Positions 6,362 through 6,378 of a stretch of 6,378 nt of DNA are shown piece after piece. The position numbers were made by a program, and so were the translations under genes. The notes beneath the pieces are model-generated. The model ran no database searches, was not told the DNA's origin, and was given only the letters and a program-made list of their open reading frames with translations. The stretch lies in NCBI GenBank assembly GCA_035534615.1, contig DATLRO010000074.1:1-6378 (forward strand). Direction: 5' to 3'. Position 1 is the stretch's first letter, and each line of letters begins with the position of its first letter. The stretch comes from JAGWRA01 sp035534615 (lineage in GTDB: Bacteria > Acidobacteriota > Vicinamibacteria > Vicinamibacterales > CAVVIG01).

Positions 6362-6372
6362 GATGAATCATC
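6362..6372. promoter_or_regulatory. Palindrome GATGA-A-TCATC upstream of the helicase start
   Basis: A perfect 5-bp inverted repeat around one central base, 19 nt upstream of the GTG start of the nuclease-helicase gene, in the only short non-coding stretch at the right end. It is AT-richer than its surroundings and next to a run of five A's (6374-6378; T's on the coding strand). It could be an operator overlapping the promoter, but the upstream DNA is cut off, so the promoter cannot be read. Confidence 0.3.
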
Positions 6373-6378
6373 GAAAAA

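Overview
The window is high-GC bacterial DNA (roughly two thirds G+C by eye, strongly G/C at third codon positions, which also opens long empty frames on the opposite strand). Style and content (a Tat-exported TIM-barrel protein with an SRRELLK motif, long GC-rich intergenic gaps, solitary genes) would suit a soil or sediment bacterium such as an acidobacterium, but no taxonomic marker is present, so that is only a guess.

All three genes I can support lie on the minus strand, so the window reads right to left. (1) 6343-3188 encodes a complete 1051-residue protein with an N-terminal PLD/HKD nuclease-like domain, a superfamily 2 DEAD/DEAH-type helicase core and a C-terminal DUF3427-type region. 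(2) After about 730 bp without a convincing gene comes a small gene (2456-2154) for a roughly 100-residue protein that looks like a DUF7662-type domain. (3) After about 360 bp more, a gene starts at 1797 and runs off the left edge. It encodes at least 599 residues: a twin-arginine signal peptide, a probable beta-rich N-terminal domain and a TIM-barrel glycoside-hydrolase-like domain. Its frame has no stop inside the window.

The gaps argue against one tight operon. Nothing in the sequence ties the exported hydrolase-like protein to the nuclease-helicase. The nuclease-helicase has the architecture of a DNA-processing or genome-defence enzyme, but no methylase, restriction, toxin or other defence partner is visible apart from the unassigned small protein.

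The most unusual non-coding structure is a pair of 46-bp direct repeats (42/46 identical), each with a GC-rich hairpin core, 105 bp apart in the gap between the helicase and the small gene. Several short perfect inverted repeats also sit at gene borders: upstream of the helicase start, at the stop codon of the small gene, in the leader of the hydrolase-like gene and downstream of the helicase. None has a T-tract, so none is called a Rho-independent terminator. I do not see an unmistakable new multi-gene system; the repeat pair and the helicase with its small neighbour are the best leads.
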